Assembly: GCF_004358695.1 (NCBI RefSeq)
Contig: NZ_SNAA01000002.1
Span: 1-64,000 of the forward strand
Direction: 5' to 3'
DNA: 64,000 nt
Source: Palleronia sediminis
GTDB lineage: Bacteria; Pseudomonadota; Alphaproteobacteria; Rhodobacterales; Rhodobacteraceae
Both the position numbers and the translations under genes were made by a program. Below the pieces are notes generated by a model that was not told where the DNA came from, ran no database searches, and worked only from the letters and a program-made list of their open reading frames with translations. This document shows, piece after piece, positions 36,573 through 45,076 of this stretch. How positions within the stretch are numbered: position 1 is the stretch's first letter; each line of letters begins with the position of its first letter.

Positions 36573-37051
36573 GCCGCGCCCTGCGGCTCGAAGCGGGGGA
36601 ACAGGATGTCGTTCTCGAGCCGGATATGGGCCTCGAGATCGGCGATGAACTCCTCCAGCCTGGCATAGAGGCGCGTCCAGCTTCCGCAGGCGTCCGGGGG
36701 CAAAGTCGGCCCGCCGGTGATCCGGCGGATCTCGGCCAGGTCGTTTTCGTGGTGATCATGGTCGGCCCGCATCGCGGCGATGGGGTTTTCGACCCCGCGC
36801 AGGCCGCCCGCGCGCAGGGCGGGAAAGAGGATCAGCTCTTCCTTCTTCATGTGAACCTCCATCTCGCCGATCATCCGCCGCAGGATCGCCGCAAGCCCCG
36901 CGGGCGCGCGCGGATCGTCTGCATGGACGGTTTCGACCCGCTCCGACAGGTCGGCCAACGCGGGCAGTTGCCGGCGGTGGCGCGCATGATAGCGCGCCTC
37001 GATGTGATGCGTCAGCGCGGCGGTATCGTGAACGGGAACCTCGTCGGTCAT
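36569..37051 (-). CDS. Hemerythrin (HHE) domain protein, probable RIC-like iron-sulfur repair protein
   Basis: The 160-residue protein is a single hemerythrin-like four-helix bundle. Candidate di-iron ligands are the histidines and glutamates in THHIEARYHARH, EVHMKKEEL, MRADHDHHENDL and LEAHIRLENDILFP. It resembles the C-terminal domain of YtfE/ScdA/DnrN, which helps repair nitrosylated iron-sulfur centres, but lacks their N-terminal cysteine-bearing domain. The truncated-haemoglobin gene lies 15 bases upstream, supporting a nitric-oxide stress role. The exact function is inferred. Confidence 0.85.
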   Translation of the reverse strand: MTDEVPVHDTAALTHHIEARYHARHRRQLPALADLSERVETVHADDPRAPAGLAAILRRMIGEMEVHMKKEELILFPALRAGGLRGVENPIAAMRADHDHHENDLAEIRRITGGPTLPPDACGSWTRLYARLEEFIADLEAHIRLENDILFPRFEPQGAA

Positions 37052-37066
37052 GGGGCCGTCCTTTCG

Positions 37067-37528
37067 TCAGTGCAGGGAGGGGACCGCATGCGGGCAGGTG
37101 GCGCGCGCATCCTGGACGGCCATGTGCAGCGACCGGGCGATGCGCTCGGCACGCAGGATCACATGCGCCGCACCCTCGGGCGTGCAGACCTCGTGCGCGG
37201 TCTCGCGAAACAGCGCGAGCCAGCGGTCGAAATGCGCGCGCCCCACCGGCAGGCTCGTATGCGCGGGCACCGGAGCACCGTGATAACGCCCGGTCATCAG
37301 CGCGACCGAGGACCAGAAGGCGACCATGCGATCGAGATGCGGCCCCCAATCCGTGATGCGCGCGGCAAAGATCGGCCCCAGCATCCCGTCGTCGCGCACC
37401 TTGCCGTAGAAACGATGCACGAGCTCGGTCAGCCGCTCTTCATCGAGCCCGGTCTCGCGCATGACCGCCAGCGTCATCTCGGGCCGGGCGGAGGCGATGC
37501 GGGGCGTGTCGTCGGCGGGCTCGGCCAT
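37067..37528 (-). CDS. Group III truncated haemoglobin
   Basis: The 153-residue globin has the group III pattern: LTELVHRFYGKVRDDGMLGPIF at the B/C helices, HLDRMVAFWSSVALMTGRYHG around the distal/E region and LPVGRAHFDRWLALFRETA carrying the proximal histidine. Such proteins bind oxygen or nitric oxide. The ATG at 37528 has ACCGGAGG eight bases upstream; two earlier in-frame ATGs would cover the palindrome region and were rejected. It heads a three-gene operon with hemerythrin and the formyl-THF cyclo-ligase. Confidence 0.88.
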   Translation of the reverse strand: MAEPADDTPRIASARPEMTLAVMRETGLDEERLTELVHRFYGKVRDDGMLGPIFAARITDWGPHLDRMVAFWSSVALMTGRYHGAPVPAHTSLPVGRAHFDRWLALFRETAHEVCTPEGAAHVILRAERIARSLHMAVQDARATCPHAVPSLH

Positions 37529-37572
37529 GGCGGCCTCCGGTCTCGGGTCTGTCGGCATGGAGATAGGGCGTT

Positions 37573-37597
37573 TAATCGGCATTGTAAATGCCGGTTA
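37573..37597. promoter_or_regulatory. 25-base palindrome upstream of the haemoglobin operon
   Basis: TAATCGGCATT and AATGCCGGTTA flank a GTA centre; 10 of 11 positions are complementary, and the inner CGGCATT/AATGCCG arms match perfectly. It lies 45 bases upstream of the globin start. The A/T-rich centre between ATT and AAT arms resembles operators of Rrf2-family sensors such as NsrR, which fits the operon content. It does not match the TTGAT-N4-ATCAA form of FNR/Dnr sites. The regulator is inferred. Confidence 0.5.
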
Positions 37598-37716
37598 TGG
37601 GGCGGGCGAGGGGGAGGGGGGCAGACGAAGACCTGCACAGGCGCAGCACGCGCGGAAAAACCGGGATTTTCGGGAGACGGTAGCCCGCTAGAAACGTCAC
37701 GCGGGCGGATGCGGTA

Positions 37717-37806
37717 TGGCGGAGAGACAGGGATTCGAACCCTGGGAGGGCTTGCACCCTCAACGGTTTTCGAGACCGCCCCGTTCGACCACTCCGGCAC
37801 CTCTCC
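37717..37806 (-). tRNA. tRNA-Ser (anticodon CGA)
   Basis: Read on the minus strand, the gene begins GGAGAGGTGCCGGAGTGGTC, has an anticodon loop CT-CGA-AA closed by GGT/ACC, a long variable arm (GAGGGTGCAAGCCCTC) typical of class II tRNAs, and a TTCGAAT T-loop. The acceptor stem pairs GGAGAGG with TCTCTCC including one G-T pair, with discriminator G and an encoded CCA (37717-37719). It reads UCG codons, abundant in this genome. Confidence 0.95.
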
Positions 37807-37927
37807 GCGGTCTGGGGGGCGTCTAGCCAAAGCCGGGCCGGGGTGCAAGAGCGGTTCGCGAACTTGGCAAGACGGGGGTGACGCCATAGGTATCGCCCAG
37901 CCGATGCACCGCCCCGGAGCCCGTTTC

Positions 37928-38743
37928 ATGCGCCTGACCGTTCTCGCCCTGCCGTTCCTGGCCCTTGCCGGGCCCCTGTCCGCACAGCAGGACGAGACGC
38001 GCGCGCTCTACGATGCGCTACGGCTCGACGAGGTCGTGGGAATCATGCGCGACGAGGGGCTCGCCTATGGCCGCGACATGGCAGCCGACCTTTTCGGTAG
38101 CGCTGGCGGGCCGTCCTGGGATGCGCGGCTCGACGACATCTACGATCGCGGCCGCATGACCGATGCGGTCGAGGCCGATTTCCGGCAGGCGCTGGACGGG
38201 GTCGATATCGGGCCTCTGCTCGAGTTCTTCGGCAGCCCCGAGGGGGCGGGGATCATCGCGCTCGAGATCGAGGCGCGGCAGGCGATCCGCGACGAGGCGG
38301 TGGAAGAGGCCGCGCAGGCGCGTGCCGAGACGCTCGCGGCGCAGAACGATCCGCTGGCCGCCGATGTGGCCGAGTTCATCGAGGTGAACGACCTAGTCGA
38401 GCAGAACGTGGTCGGCTCGCTCAATTCGAACTTCGCCTTCTATCTCGGGCTTGCCGACAGCGCGGCCGATGGCGGCATGAGCGAGGACCAGATGCTGGCC
38501 GAGGTCTGGGCGCAGGAGCCCGAGATCCGCGCCGACACGCGCGAATGGCTCGAGGGGTACCTGACGCTGGCCTATGCGCCGGCCGATCCCGACGCGCTCG
38601 ATGCCTATCTCGCGCTCAGCCGCAGCGATGCGGGGCAATCGCTCAACCGCGCGATCTTTGCGGCCTTCGATACGCTTTACGTCGATCTCTCGCGTGAGCT
38701 CGGGCGGGCGGCGGGGGCGCGGATGGCCACGCAGGACCTGTGA
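37928..38743 (+). CDS. DUF2059-family exported protein
   Basis: The 271-residue product begins with a signal peptide (MRLTVLALPFLALAGPLSAQ) and is otherwise acidic and helical. It fits DUF2059, periplasmic proteins of unknown function, by the LLEFFGSPEGAGIIALE and DALDAYLALSRSDAGQSLN segments; the second is the repeat usually found near the end of that family. The start was chosen for the signal peptide. No operon partner: a tRNA gene precedes and rplU follows after 193 bases. Confidence 0.75.
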   Translation: MRLTVLALPFLALAGPLSAQQDETRALYDALRLDEVVGIMRDEGLAYGRDMAADLFGSAGGPSWDARLDDIYDRGRMTDAVEADFRQALDGVDIGPLLEFFGSPEGAGIIALEIEARQAIRDEAVEEAAQARAETLAAQNDPLAADVAEFIEVNDLVEQNVVGSLNSNFAFYLGLADSAADGGMSEDQMLAEVWAQEPEIRADTREWLEGYLTLAYAPADPDALDAYLALSRSDAGQSLNRAIFAAFDTLYVDLSRELGRAAGARMATQDL

Positions 38744-38800
38744 CGCGGCGCCGCCGGGCCTTGACAGGCGGGCGGTTTGCGGGCATTCGCGCGGCTCGCC

Positions 38801-38854
38801 GGTGCATCTTGCACCACCGGGCGATCCAATTGACATGACGCCCCGTTGGGGGCG
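38801..38854 (+). promoter_or_regulatory. rplU-rpmA leader with two hairpins
   Basis: The 193-base leader before rplU holds a small hairpin (GGTGC-ATCTT-GCACC, 38801-38815) and a second (CGCCCC-GTTG-GGGGCG, 38839-38854), with TTGACA at 38761 and again at 38830 as possible -35 elements. The second hairpin lies after the second TTGACA. A ribosomal-protein autoregulatory leader is possible, but no known leader consensus is recognised. Confidence 0.35.
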
Positions 38855-38936
38855 CGCTGTCCGAGGCGGGAAATAATCCCGGAACCGGTCCCACGAGGGG
38901 CAGGCCACAGGACGCGGCAGACAAAGGAAGACGACG

Positions 38937-39674
38937 ATGTTCGCGGTTCTCAAGACCGGCGGCAAGCAGTATCGGGTTCAGGCAGGCGACGTCCTGCGTG
39001 TCGAGAAACTTGCGGCCGATGCCGGTGACACGGTCCAGTTCAACGAAATCCTCATGGTCAACTCGACCATCGGCACGCCCTTCGTGGACGGGGCCGGCGT
39101 GCAGGCGCAGGTGATCGACCAGATCAAGGGCGAAAAGGTCATCCATTTCGTCAAGCGTCGGCGCAAGCACGGCTCCAAGCGGACCAAGGGCCATCGCCAG
39201 CAGCTCACGCTTCTGCGCGTGACCGACATTCTCGAATCGGGGGCCGCGTCCTCGGGCGTCAAGGAAGCGATCGGGGCGGGCATCGCCGGCTGGACCGGGG
39301 TCAAGGCCGATAGCGGCGACATCGTTCACGACCGCGCGGGCCAGGCCGAGATGAAAAAGCGCGTGGCCACCGGCGGCGCGTCCGAGAAATCGGCGGCCAA
39401 GACCGATGCGGCGGCCGGCGGCGAGACCGTCAAGCCCGGCAACCTGCTGACCGAGGCGCGCGACGGCAAGCCCGACGATCTCAAACGGATTTCGGGCGTC
39501 GGCCCGGCGCTCGAGAAAAAGCTGCATGACGCGGGCGTGTTCCATTTCGACCAGATCATGGCTTGGGGCCCCGCCGAAATCGCCTATATGGACGATCAGC
39601 TTTCGTTCAAGGGCCGGATCGAGCGGGACAACTGGATCGACCAGGCCAAAGAATTCAACGCCGAGAAGGAGTGA
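38937..39674 (+). CDS. rplU: 50S ribosomal protein L21 with long C-terminal helix-hairpin-helix extension
   Basis: Residues 1 to about 103 are standard L21: MFAVLKTGGKQYRVQAGDVL, then the RNA-binding FVKRRRKHGSKRTKGHRQ. The chain continues to 245 residues, more than twice the usual length, with an Ala/Gly/Lys linker and a compact domain at about 180-240 containing DDLKRISGVGPALEKKLHDA and GRIERDNWIDQAKEF, a helix-hairpin-helix fold. The extension is in frame and uses the same codons as the core, so it is real. AAAGGAAG lies seven bases before the ATG. rpmA starts 6 bases after the stop. Confidence 0.96.
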   Translation: MFAVLKTGGKQYRVQAGDVLRVEKLAADAGDTVQFNEILMVNSTIGTPFVDGAGVQAQVIDQIKGEKVIHFVKRRRKHGSKRTKGHRQQLTLLRVTDILESGAASSGVKEAIGAGIAGWTGVKADSGDIVHDRAGQAEMKKRVATGGASEKSAAKTDAAAGGETVKPGNLLTEARDGKPDDLKRISGVGPALEKKLHDAGVFHFDQIMAWGPAEIAYMDDQLSFKGRIERDNWIDQAKEFNAEKE

Positions 39675-39680
39675 CGACGC

Positions 39681-39950
39681 ATGGCACATAAAAAGGCAGG
39701 CGGTTCCAGCCGCAACGGTCGCGACTCTGCAGGGCGTCGACTCGGCGTGAAGAAGTTCGGCGGCCAGGAGGTCATTCCGGGCAACATCATCGTGCGCCAG
39801 CGCGGCACCAAGTGGTGGCCGGGCGAGGGCGTGGGCCTCGGCCGCGACCACACCATCTTTGCGACCTCCGAAGGGCGCGTGACCTTTCACAAGGGGCTCA
39901 AGGGCCGGACCTTCATCTCGGTCCTGCCCGAGGCCGAAGCCGCCGAGTAA
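39681..39950 (+). CDS. rpmA: 50S ribosomal protein L27
   Basis: The 89-residue protein starts [20 protein letters not shown], the conserved N-terminal arm that reaches the peptidyl-transferase centre, with no N-terminal cleavage extension as in Firmicutes. It continues with [18 protein letters not shown], usual for the family. AAGGAG inside the rplU end serves as its ribosome site. An intrinsic terminator follows, so rplU-rpmA form a closed unit. Confidence 0.97.
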   Translation: MAHKKAGGSSRNGRDSAGRRLGVKKFGGQEVIPGNIIVRQRGTKWWPGEGVGLGRDHTIFATSEGRVTFHKGLKGRTFISVLPEAEAAE

Positions 39951-39985
39951 CGGCGTCCGCGCCCGTTCAGGCCATTCGTATCGTT

Positions 39986-40015
39986 GGGGGATCGGCGTCG
40001 GCCGGTCCCCCTTTT
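39986..40015 (+). terminator. Intrinsic terminator of rplU-rpmA
   Basis: GGGGGATCGG (39986-39995) pairs with CCGGTCCCCC (40002-40011), with one T-G pair, followed immediately by TTTT. It lies 36 bases after the rpmA stop and is the clearest rho-independent terminator in the window. Confidence 0.88.
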
Positions 40016-40093
40016 GCCGTCAAGGATCCTTCGGAAACGGGGTATCCGATCCTCCCGCTTCCTTCGCTTCCGTGCCCCTGTATCCATGACGAC

Positions 40094-40672
40094 ATGAGCT
40101 TTGACACCGCCTATCTGACCGGCGCGCGGCTGCGCCTGCGGCCGCTGCGCGCGGGCGACGCGGACGCCATCGTGGCGGGCGTCGGCAATTATGACGTGTC
40201 CAAATGGCTCGCTGTCGTGCCGTTTCCCTATGCCCGGCACGACGCCGAGGCGTTCATCGCCTCGCCCGCGGCCGAGCCGCGCCGGACATGGGCGATCTGC
40301 GACGATGGCGGGCTTTGCGGGGTGATCTCGATCGCCGGAGAGTTCGGCTATTGGCTGGATCGCCGCGCCTGGGGGCAGGGCTACGCGACCGAGGCCGGGC
40401 GGCTGGTGCTCGACGCGGCCTTTGCCGATCCGACGCGCGACAGCCTCGCGTCGTGCTACATGGCGACGAACGCGCGTTCGGCGCGGGTGCTCGACAAGCT
40501 GGGGTTCCGCCATGCCGGGACCGCCGAACGCATGTTCCGCGCCTATGGCCAAACGGCCGCCGCGCATCTCGTGGTCGTGACCCGCGCCGACTGGCGGGCC
40601 GTACGCGGGTTGAGACGGCGGGGCTGGTCGTCTATCGGCTTGTTCTCGAAATCACCGGAGGCGCCGCGATGA
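40094..40672 (+). CDS. GNAT-family N-acetyltransferase (RimJ/RimL type)
   Basis: The 192-residue protein has the GNAT core: [20 protein letters not shown], then the acetyl-CoA-binding motif A region [20 protein letters not shown] and [19 protein letters not shown], as in ribosomal-protein and small-molecule N-acetyltransferases. Its stop overlaps the obgE start by 4 bases, so it is translated with a ribosome-assembly GTPase, directly after ribosomal-protein genes. The substrate is unknown; a ribosomal-protein target is only a suggestion from context. Confidence 0.85.
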   Translation: MSFDTAYLTGARLRLRPLRAGDADAIVAGVGNYDVSKWLAVVPFPYARHDAEAFIASPAAEPRRTWAICDDGGLCGVISIAGEFGYWLDRRAWGQGYATEAGRLVLDAAFADPTRDSLASCYMATNARSARVLDKLGFRHAGTAERMFRAYGQTAAAHLVVVTRADWRAVRGLRRRGWSSIGLFSKSPEAPR

Positions 40673-41712
40673 AGTTTCTCGATCTAGCGCGAATCCAGAT
40701 CCGCTCGGGTGCGGGGGGCGGCGGGGCCGCGTCCTTCCGCCGCGAAAAGTTCATGGAATACGGCGGGCCGGATGGCGGCGACGGGGGCGATGGCGGCGAT
40801 GTCATCGCCGAGGCCGTGGACGGGCTGAACACCCTGATCGATTTCCGCTATCAGCAGCATTTCTTTGCCAAGAACGGCCAGCACGGGATGGGCAAGCAGC
40901 GCACGGGGGCCAACGGCGCCGATATCGTGCTGCGGGTGCCCGTCGGCACCGAGATCCTCGACGAGGACGAAGAGACAGTGATCGCCGATCTTGCGACGCT
41001 GGGCCAGCGGGTCGTGCTGGCCGAGGGCGGCAATGGCGGCTGGGGCAACCTGCGGTTCAAGACCTCGACCAATCAGGCGCCGCGCCGGGCCAATCCCGGC
41101 CAGCCCGGCATCGAGCGGACGCTCTGGCTGCGGCTCAAGCTGATCGCGGATGCGGGGCTTCTGGGCCTGCCCAATGCCGGCAAATCGACCTTTCTCGCCG
41201 CGACCTCGAATGCCCGGCCCAAGATCGCCGACTATCCGTTCACCACGCTGCACCCCAATCTCGGCGTCGTGGGCATCGACGGGGCCGAGTTCGTGATGGC
41301 CGATATTCCGGGCCTGATCGAAGGCGCAAGCGAGGGGCGCGGCATCGGCGACCGGTTCCTCGGCCATGTGGAGCGCTGCGCCGTGCTGCTCCACCTCGTC
41401 GACGGGTCGAGCGAGGATGTCGCCGCCGACTGGGCCACCGTGATCGGCGAGCTCGAGGCCTATGGCGGCGCGCTGGCCGACAAGCCGCGCGTGACCTGCC
41501 TCAGCAAGATCGACGCGCTCGACGACGAGACGCGCGCGGCGCGGATGGCGGCGCTGTCCGCCGCGGCGGGGCCGGTCATGGCGCTCTCGGCCGTTTCGGG
41601 CGAGGGGCTGGCCGAGGTGTTGCGCGCGGTCCGCGCCGAGATCTCGCAGGATCGGCTGCGCGCGGCCTCGCCGTCGCCCGACATGTCCGGGGGCGGAACG
41701 TGGCAGCCCTGA
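40669..41712 (+). CDS. obgE: GTPase Obg/CgtA
   Basis: An essential 50S-assembly and stress GTPase. The 347-residue protein has the glycine-rich Obg domain ([30 protein letters not shown]) at residues 1-158 and the G domain from about 160: G1 [10 protein letters not shown]2 region [13 protein letters not shown]3 DIPGL, G4 LSKID. No large C-terminal extension is present. The ATG at 40669 follows CACCGGAGG. The common order rplU-rpmA-obgE-proB-proA is complete here. Confidence 0.97.
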   Translation: MKFLDLARIQIRSGAGGGGAASFRREKFMEYGGPDGGDGGDGGDVIAEAVDGLNTLIDFRYQQHFFAKNGQHGMGKQRTGANGADIVLRVPVGTEILDEDEETVIADLATLGQRVVLAEGGNGGWGNLRFKTSTNQAPRRANPGQPGIERTLWLRLKLIADAGLLGLPNAGKSTFLAATSNARPKIADYPFTTLHPNLGVVGIDGAEFVMADIPGLIEGASEGRGIGDRFLGHVERCAVLLHLVDGSSEDVAADWATVIGELEAYGGALADKPRVTCLSKIDALDDETRAARMAALSAAAGPVMALSAVSGEGLAEVLRAVRAEISQDRLRAASPSPDMSGGGTWQP

Positions 41713-42827
41713 GCCTTGCCGCCGCGCGGCGCCTCGTCGTCAAGATCGGCTCGGCGCTGCTGGTCGACCGCGACAACGGTGCGCTGCGCGCGGATTGGCT
41801 GCGCGCGCTGATCGCCGATGTCGCCGCGCTTCGCACGCAGGGCACGGATGTGGTGCTGGTCTCGTCGGGCTCCATCGCGCTGGGACGCGAGGTGCTGGGG
41901 CTCGGCCGCGCCGATCTGCCGCTCGAGCAGGCGCAAGCCGCCGCCGCCGTGGGCCAGATCCGCCTTGCCCGCGCCTACGAAGAGGTTCTGGCCCCGCATG
42001 GGCTGAGCGCGGCGCAGGTGCTCGTCACGCTCGAGGACAGCGCCGACCGGCGTCGCTATCTCAACGCGCGCGCGACGCTGGGCACCCTGCTGCGGCTGGG
42101 CTGCGTGCCCATCGTCAACGAGAACGACACCGTGGCCACGGACGAGATCCGGTTCGGCGACAACGACCGGCTCGCCGCGCAGATCGCCGTGACCGTGGGC
42201 GCCGATCAGCTGGTGCTGCTGTCGGATGTCGACGGGCTGTATACCGCCAATCCGCAAACCGACCCCGAGGCGCGCCACCTGGACGAGGTCGCACGCATCA
42301 CCCCCGAGATCGAGGCGATGGCCGGCGGCCCGGCCACGGCCCTGTCCAAGGGCGGCATGCGCACCAAGATCATGGCCGCACGCACCGCGACCGGCGCGGG
42401 CTGCGCCATGGCCATCGCCGATGGGCGCGCGCTGCATCCGCTGGCCGCGCTCGGGGGCGGCGGGCGGGCCACCTGGTTCCTGCCGCAGGGCGATCCGCAG
42501 ACCGCGCGCAAGGCTTGGATCGCGGCGATGAAGCCGCAGGGAACGCTGCGCATCGACGCGGGCGCACGTCGCGCGCTCGAGGCGGGGCGGTCACTGCTGC
42601 CTGCCGGTGTTGTGGCGGTCGAGGGCGGGTTCGGCCGCGGCGATCCGGTCGAGATCCGCGGCCCCGACGATATCGTGGCGGGCTACGGGCTTGCGCGTTA
42701 TACCGCGACCGAGGCGCGGGCCATCGCCGGGTGCCGGTCGGACCGGATCGTCGAGGTTCTGGGCTATCCAGGTCGCGCGGCGCTGATCCACCGCGACGAC
42801 ATGGTGCTTCAGGGGGGAACGGGATGA
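41700..42827 (+). CDS. proB: Glutamate 5-kinase
   Basis: First step of proline synthesis: glutamate to glutamyl 5-phosphate. The 375-residue protein has the amino-acid kinase domain ([52 protein letters not shown]) and a C-terminal PUA domain ([20 protein letters not shown]), the full-length form subject to proline feedback in E. coli. The GTG at 41700 gives [17 protein letters not shown] and overlaps obgE by 13 bases. It is coupled to proA by a 4-base overlap. Confidence 0.96.
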   Translation: MAALSLAAARRLVVKIGSALLVDRDNGALRADWLRALIADVAALRTQGTDVVLVSSGSIALGREVLGLGRADLPLEQAQAAAAVGQIRLARAYEEVLAPHGLSAAQVLVTLEDSADRRRYLNARATLGTLLRLGCVPIVNENDTVATDEIRFGDNDRLAAQIAVTVGADQLVLLSDVDGLYTANPQTDPEARHLDEVARITPEIEAMAGGPATALSKGGMRTKIMAARTATGAGCAMAIADGRALHPLAALGGGGRATWFLPQGDPQTARKAWIAAMKPQGTLRIDAGARRALEAGRSLLPAGVVAVEGGFGRGDPVEIRGPDDIVAGYGLARYTATEARAIAGCRSDRIVEVLGYPGRAALIHRDDMVLQGGTG

Positions 42828-44089
42828 CCGTGCAGGACGATATCGCGGCGATGATGGACGAGATCGGCGCGCGGGCGCGCGCGGCCGCGTCCCGGCTGGC
42901 CATCGCTTCATCGGCCGCCAAGTCCGACGCGCTGTCGGCCGCGGCCGATGCGCTGGTCGCGCGGGCGGAGGGAATGGTGGCGGCCAATGCCCGCGACATG
43001 GATGCTGCCCGCGACAAGGGGCTCGGCGCCGCGATGCTCGACCGGCTGATGCTGGACGAGGCGCGCGTGAGGGCCATCGCCGAAAGCCTGCGCGCCATCG
43101 CGGCCCAGCCCGACCCGGTGGGCGAGATCGTCGAGGCCTGGGACCGCCCGTCGGGCATCGCCATCGAAAGGGTGCGCACGCCGTTGGGCGTGATCGGCGT
43201 GATCTACGAATCGCGGCCCAACGTGACCGCAGATGCCGGGGCGCTCTGCCTGAAATCGGGCAATGCGGTCATCCTGCGCGGCGGCTCGGAAAGCCATCAC
43301 AGCGCCGCCGCGATCCACGCCTGCCTCGTCGAGGGGCTGCGCGCGGCCGACCTGCCCGAAGATGCGATCCAGCTCGTGCCGACGCGCGACCGCGCCGCGG
43401 TCTCGCGGATGCTGGGCATGACCGGGGTGATCGACGTGATCGTGCCGCGTGGCGGCAAGGGGCTGGTCGGACTGGTGCAGGCCGAGGCGCGGGTGCCGGT
43501 CTTTGCCCATCTCGAGGGGATCGTGCATATCTTTCTCGACGCGAGCGCCGATCCCGAAAAGGCGCTGCGGATCGTGCTGAATGCCAAGACCCGGCGCACC
43601 GGGATCTGCGGCGCCGTCGAATGCCTGCTGATCCATCGCGACGCGATTGCGACCGTGGGACAGGGAGTGGTGCGCGCGCTGCTCGATGCCGGTGTCGAGG
43701 TGCGCGGCTCGGCCGAGGTCGCCGCGATCGAGGGGGTTGTGGCCGCGGGCGAAGACGACTGGGGGCGCGAGTTTCTCGACAAGGTGATCGCGGCGCGGGT
43801 GGTCGACGATCTCGACGCGGCGATGGACCATATCGCGCGCTACGGCTCGGATCATACGGATTGCATCGTGACCGAGGATGACGCCGCGGCCGAGCGGTTC
43901 CTGAACGAGGTCGACAGCGCCATCGTGATGGTCAACGCCTCGACCCAGTTTGCCGATGGCGGAGAGTTCGGGATGGGCGCCGAGATCGGCATCGCGACCG
44001 GTCGGCTTCATGCGCGGGGTCCGGTGGGCGCGCGCCAGCTCACGAGCTTCAAGTACCGCGTCAGGGGCGACGGGGCGGTGCGCAGCTGA
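42824..44089 (+). CDS. proA: Gamma-glutamyl phosphate reductase
   Basis: Second step of proline synthesis: NADPH-dependent reduction of glutamyl 5-phosphate to the semialdehyde. The 421-residue aldehyde-dehydrogenase-fold protein shows [38 protein letters not shown] and the catalytic cysteine in [15 protein letters not shown]. The C-terminus ends [20 protein letters not shown] as usual. It overlaps proB by 4 bases and ends the obgE-proB-proA unit; chpT is convergent 18 bases away. Confidence 0.97.
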   Translation: MTVQDDIAAMMDEIGARARAAASRLAIASSAAKSDALSAAADALVARAEGMVAANARDMDAARDKGLGAAMLDRLMLDEARVRAIAESLRAIAAQPDPVGEIVEAWDRPSGIAIERVRTPLGVIGVIYESRPNVTADAGALCLKSGNAVILRGGSESHHSAAAIHACLVEGLRAADLPEDAIQLVPTRDRAAVSRMLGMTGVIDVIVPRGGKGLVGLVQAEARVPVFAHLEGIVHIFLDASADPEKALRIVLNAKTRRTGICGAVECLLIHRDAIATVGQGVVRALLDAGVEVRGSAEVAAIEGVVAAGEDDWGREFLDKVIAARVVDDLDAAMDHIARYGSDHTDCIVTEDDAAAERFLNEVDSAIVMVNASTQFADGGEFGMGAEIGIATGRLHARGPVGARQLTSFKYRVRGDGAVRS

Positions 44090-44107
44090 TCGTCGGGCGC
44101 GGCCCGC

Positions 44108-44725
44108 TCAGGCCGCGAGCGTGATCGCACCGCGATGCCGCGTGATCTCGATCCGCCGGCCAAGCGCCGCGGCCGCGCGTTGGGCCAGCGGCAGATGGAC
44201 CAGCGCGGCGGCGGGCAAGGGCGCCTCGGCATCCGTCAGCATGTCCTCCCAACCGGGGGGCTCGCGCAGCGCCCCCGCCGTCAGCGTGGCGGCCAGCCGC
44301 CCGCCACTGGTCTGCGCCAGCGCGATATGCCCCTCGCGCGGGCAGAGCGTTTCGGCCGAAAGCACCAGCAGCACCCCCAGCCGGGCGAGCCGCCGGTCGG
44401 TGGTCGCGGGCAGGTCGCAATCGATTCCGACGCGCTGCGAGGTCCAGGACGACCGGCATATGCGCGAGATCTCGTCGCCCGCCATGGTCTGTCCCTGCGA
44501 CGCGGGACCGAAGGCCAGGCGAAACAGGTTGATCCGGGCCAGCGCGCTGCGCGAACTGTCCTTGAGCAGCGGCATTTCCATCCCGGCGATGGTTCCCGAC
44601 AGTTCCAGCAGCTCGAGCCCGTTGCCGATGGCGCCCAGCGGTGAGATGAGGTCATGACAGATCCGCGACGAGACCAGCATCGCCAGTTCGGACTCGCGCG
44701 CCGTCACGCCCGTATCCGCCGACAT
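44108..44725 (-). CDS. chpT: Histidine phosphotransferase ChpT
   Basis: ChpT relays phosphate from CckA to CtrA and CpdR in alphaproteobacteria. The 205-residue protein has the conserved N-terminal helix SSRICHDLISPLGAIGNGLE with phospho-accepting His24, and a degenerate ATPase-like C-terminal domain (RLGVLLVLSAETLC; PLAQRAAAALGRRIEI). The start at 44725 lacks a clear ribosome site and leaves only 15 bases to the divergent gene; Met16 (44680) is an alternative. Two perfect CtrA boxes elsewhere in the window support a working pathway. Confidence 0.9.
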   Translation of the reverse strand: MSADTGVTARESELAMLVSSRICHDLISPLGAIGNGLELLELSGTIAGMEMPLLKDSSRSALARINLFRLAFGPASQGQTMAGDEISRICRSSWTSQRVGIDCDLPATTDRRLARLGVLLVLSAETLCPREGHIALAQTSGGRLAATLTAGALREPPGWEDMLTDAEAPLPAAALVHLPLAQRAAAALGRRIEITRHRGAITLAA

Positions 44726-44740
44726 GAAGGAGCCGTCGCC

Positions 44741-44917
44741 ATGTCCGATATGAACGCCCTGCTCGAGCCGGGCATGATCGTGCGCCACCCCGACCGTCCC
44801 GACTGGGGCGACGGGCAGGTGCAAAGCAATATCGGCGGCACCGTCACGGTTATGTTCCGCGAGGTGGGCAAGGTGGTCATCGACGGTCGACATGTGGACC
44901 TCATCCCCGTGTTCTGA
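44741..44917 (+). CDS. Small DUF3553-family protein
   Basis: This 58-residue protein (MSDMNALLEPGMIVRHPDRP at the start) fits DUF3553, a small beta-rich, possibly SH3-like domain with the WGDGQVQS and VTVMFREVGKVVID segments. The ATG at 44741 has AAGGAG nine bases upstream and is preferred over the longer open frame. It is divergent from chpT with 15 bases between starts. Function unknown; a related domain occurs at the C-terminus of some UvrD-like helicases. Confidence 0.8.
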   Translation: MSDMNALLEPGMIVRHPDRPDWGDGQVQSNIGGTVTVMFREVGKVVIDGRHVDLIPVF

Positions 44918-44943
44918 CTTCCCCCCGGTATGGCCCGCAAGTC

Positions 44944-44958
44944 TTAACCGAAGGTTAA
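44944..44958. promoter_or_regulatory. CtrA box TTAA-N7-TTAA upstream of olsB
   Basis: TTAACCGAAGGTTAA fits the full CtrA recognition site exactly, and the wider CTTAACC-GAA-GGTTAAG is a perfect palindrome. It lies 118 bases upstream of olsB and 26 bases after the DUF3553 gene, in otherwise GC-rich sequence where such a match is unlikely by chance. It probably controls olsBA. Binding is inferred. Confidence 0.65.
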
Positions 44959-45076
44959 GCGCACGGGGCGGGGCTGTTGCGTCACGGCGGCGCGGCGCCT
45001 ATGACACGGCACACCCCGCGAGCCGCCCGACCGATCCGTTTTCGCGGGCCCCGACGCCCCCCGACCCCGGCGAGTG

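Noticed and set aside
38761-38790. TTGACA at 38761 as a full rplU promoter
   Set aside because: No acceptable -10 hexamer at 16-18 bases; only listed as part of the leader.
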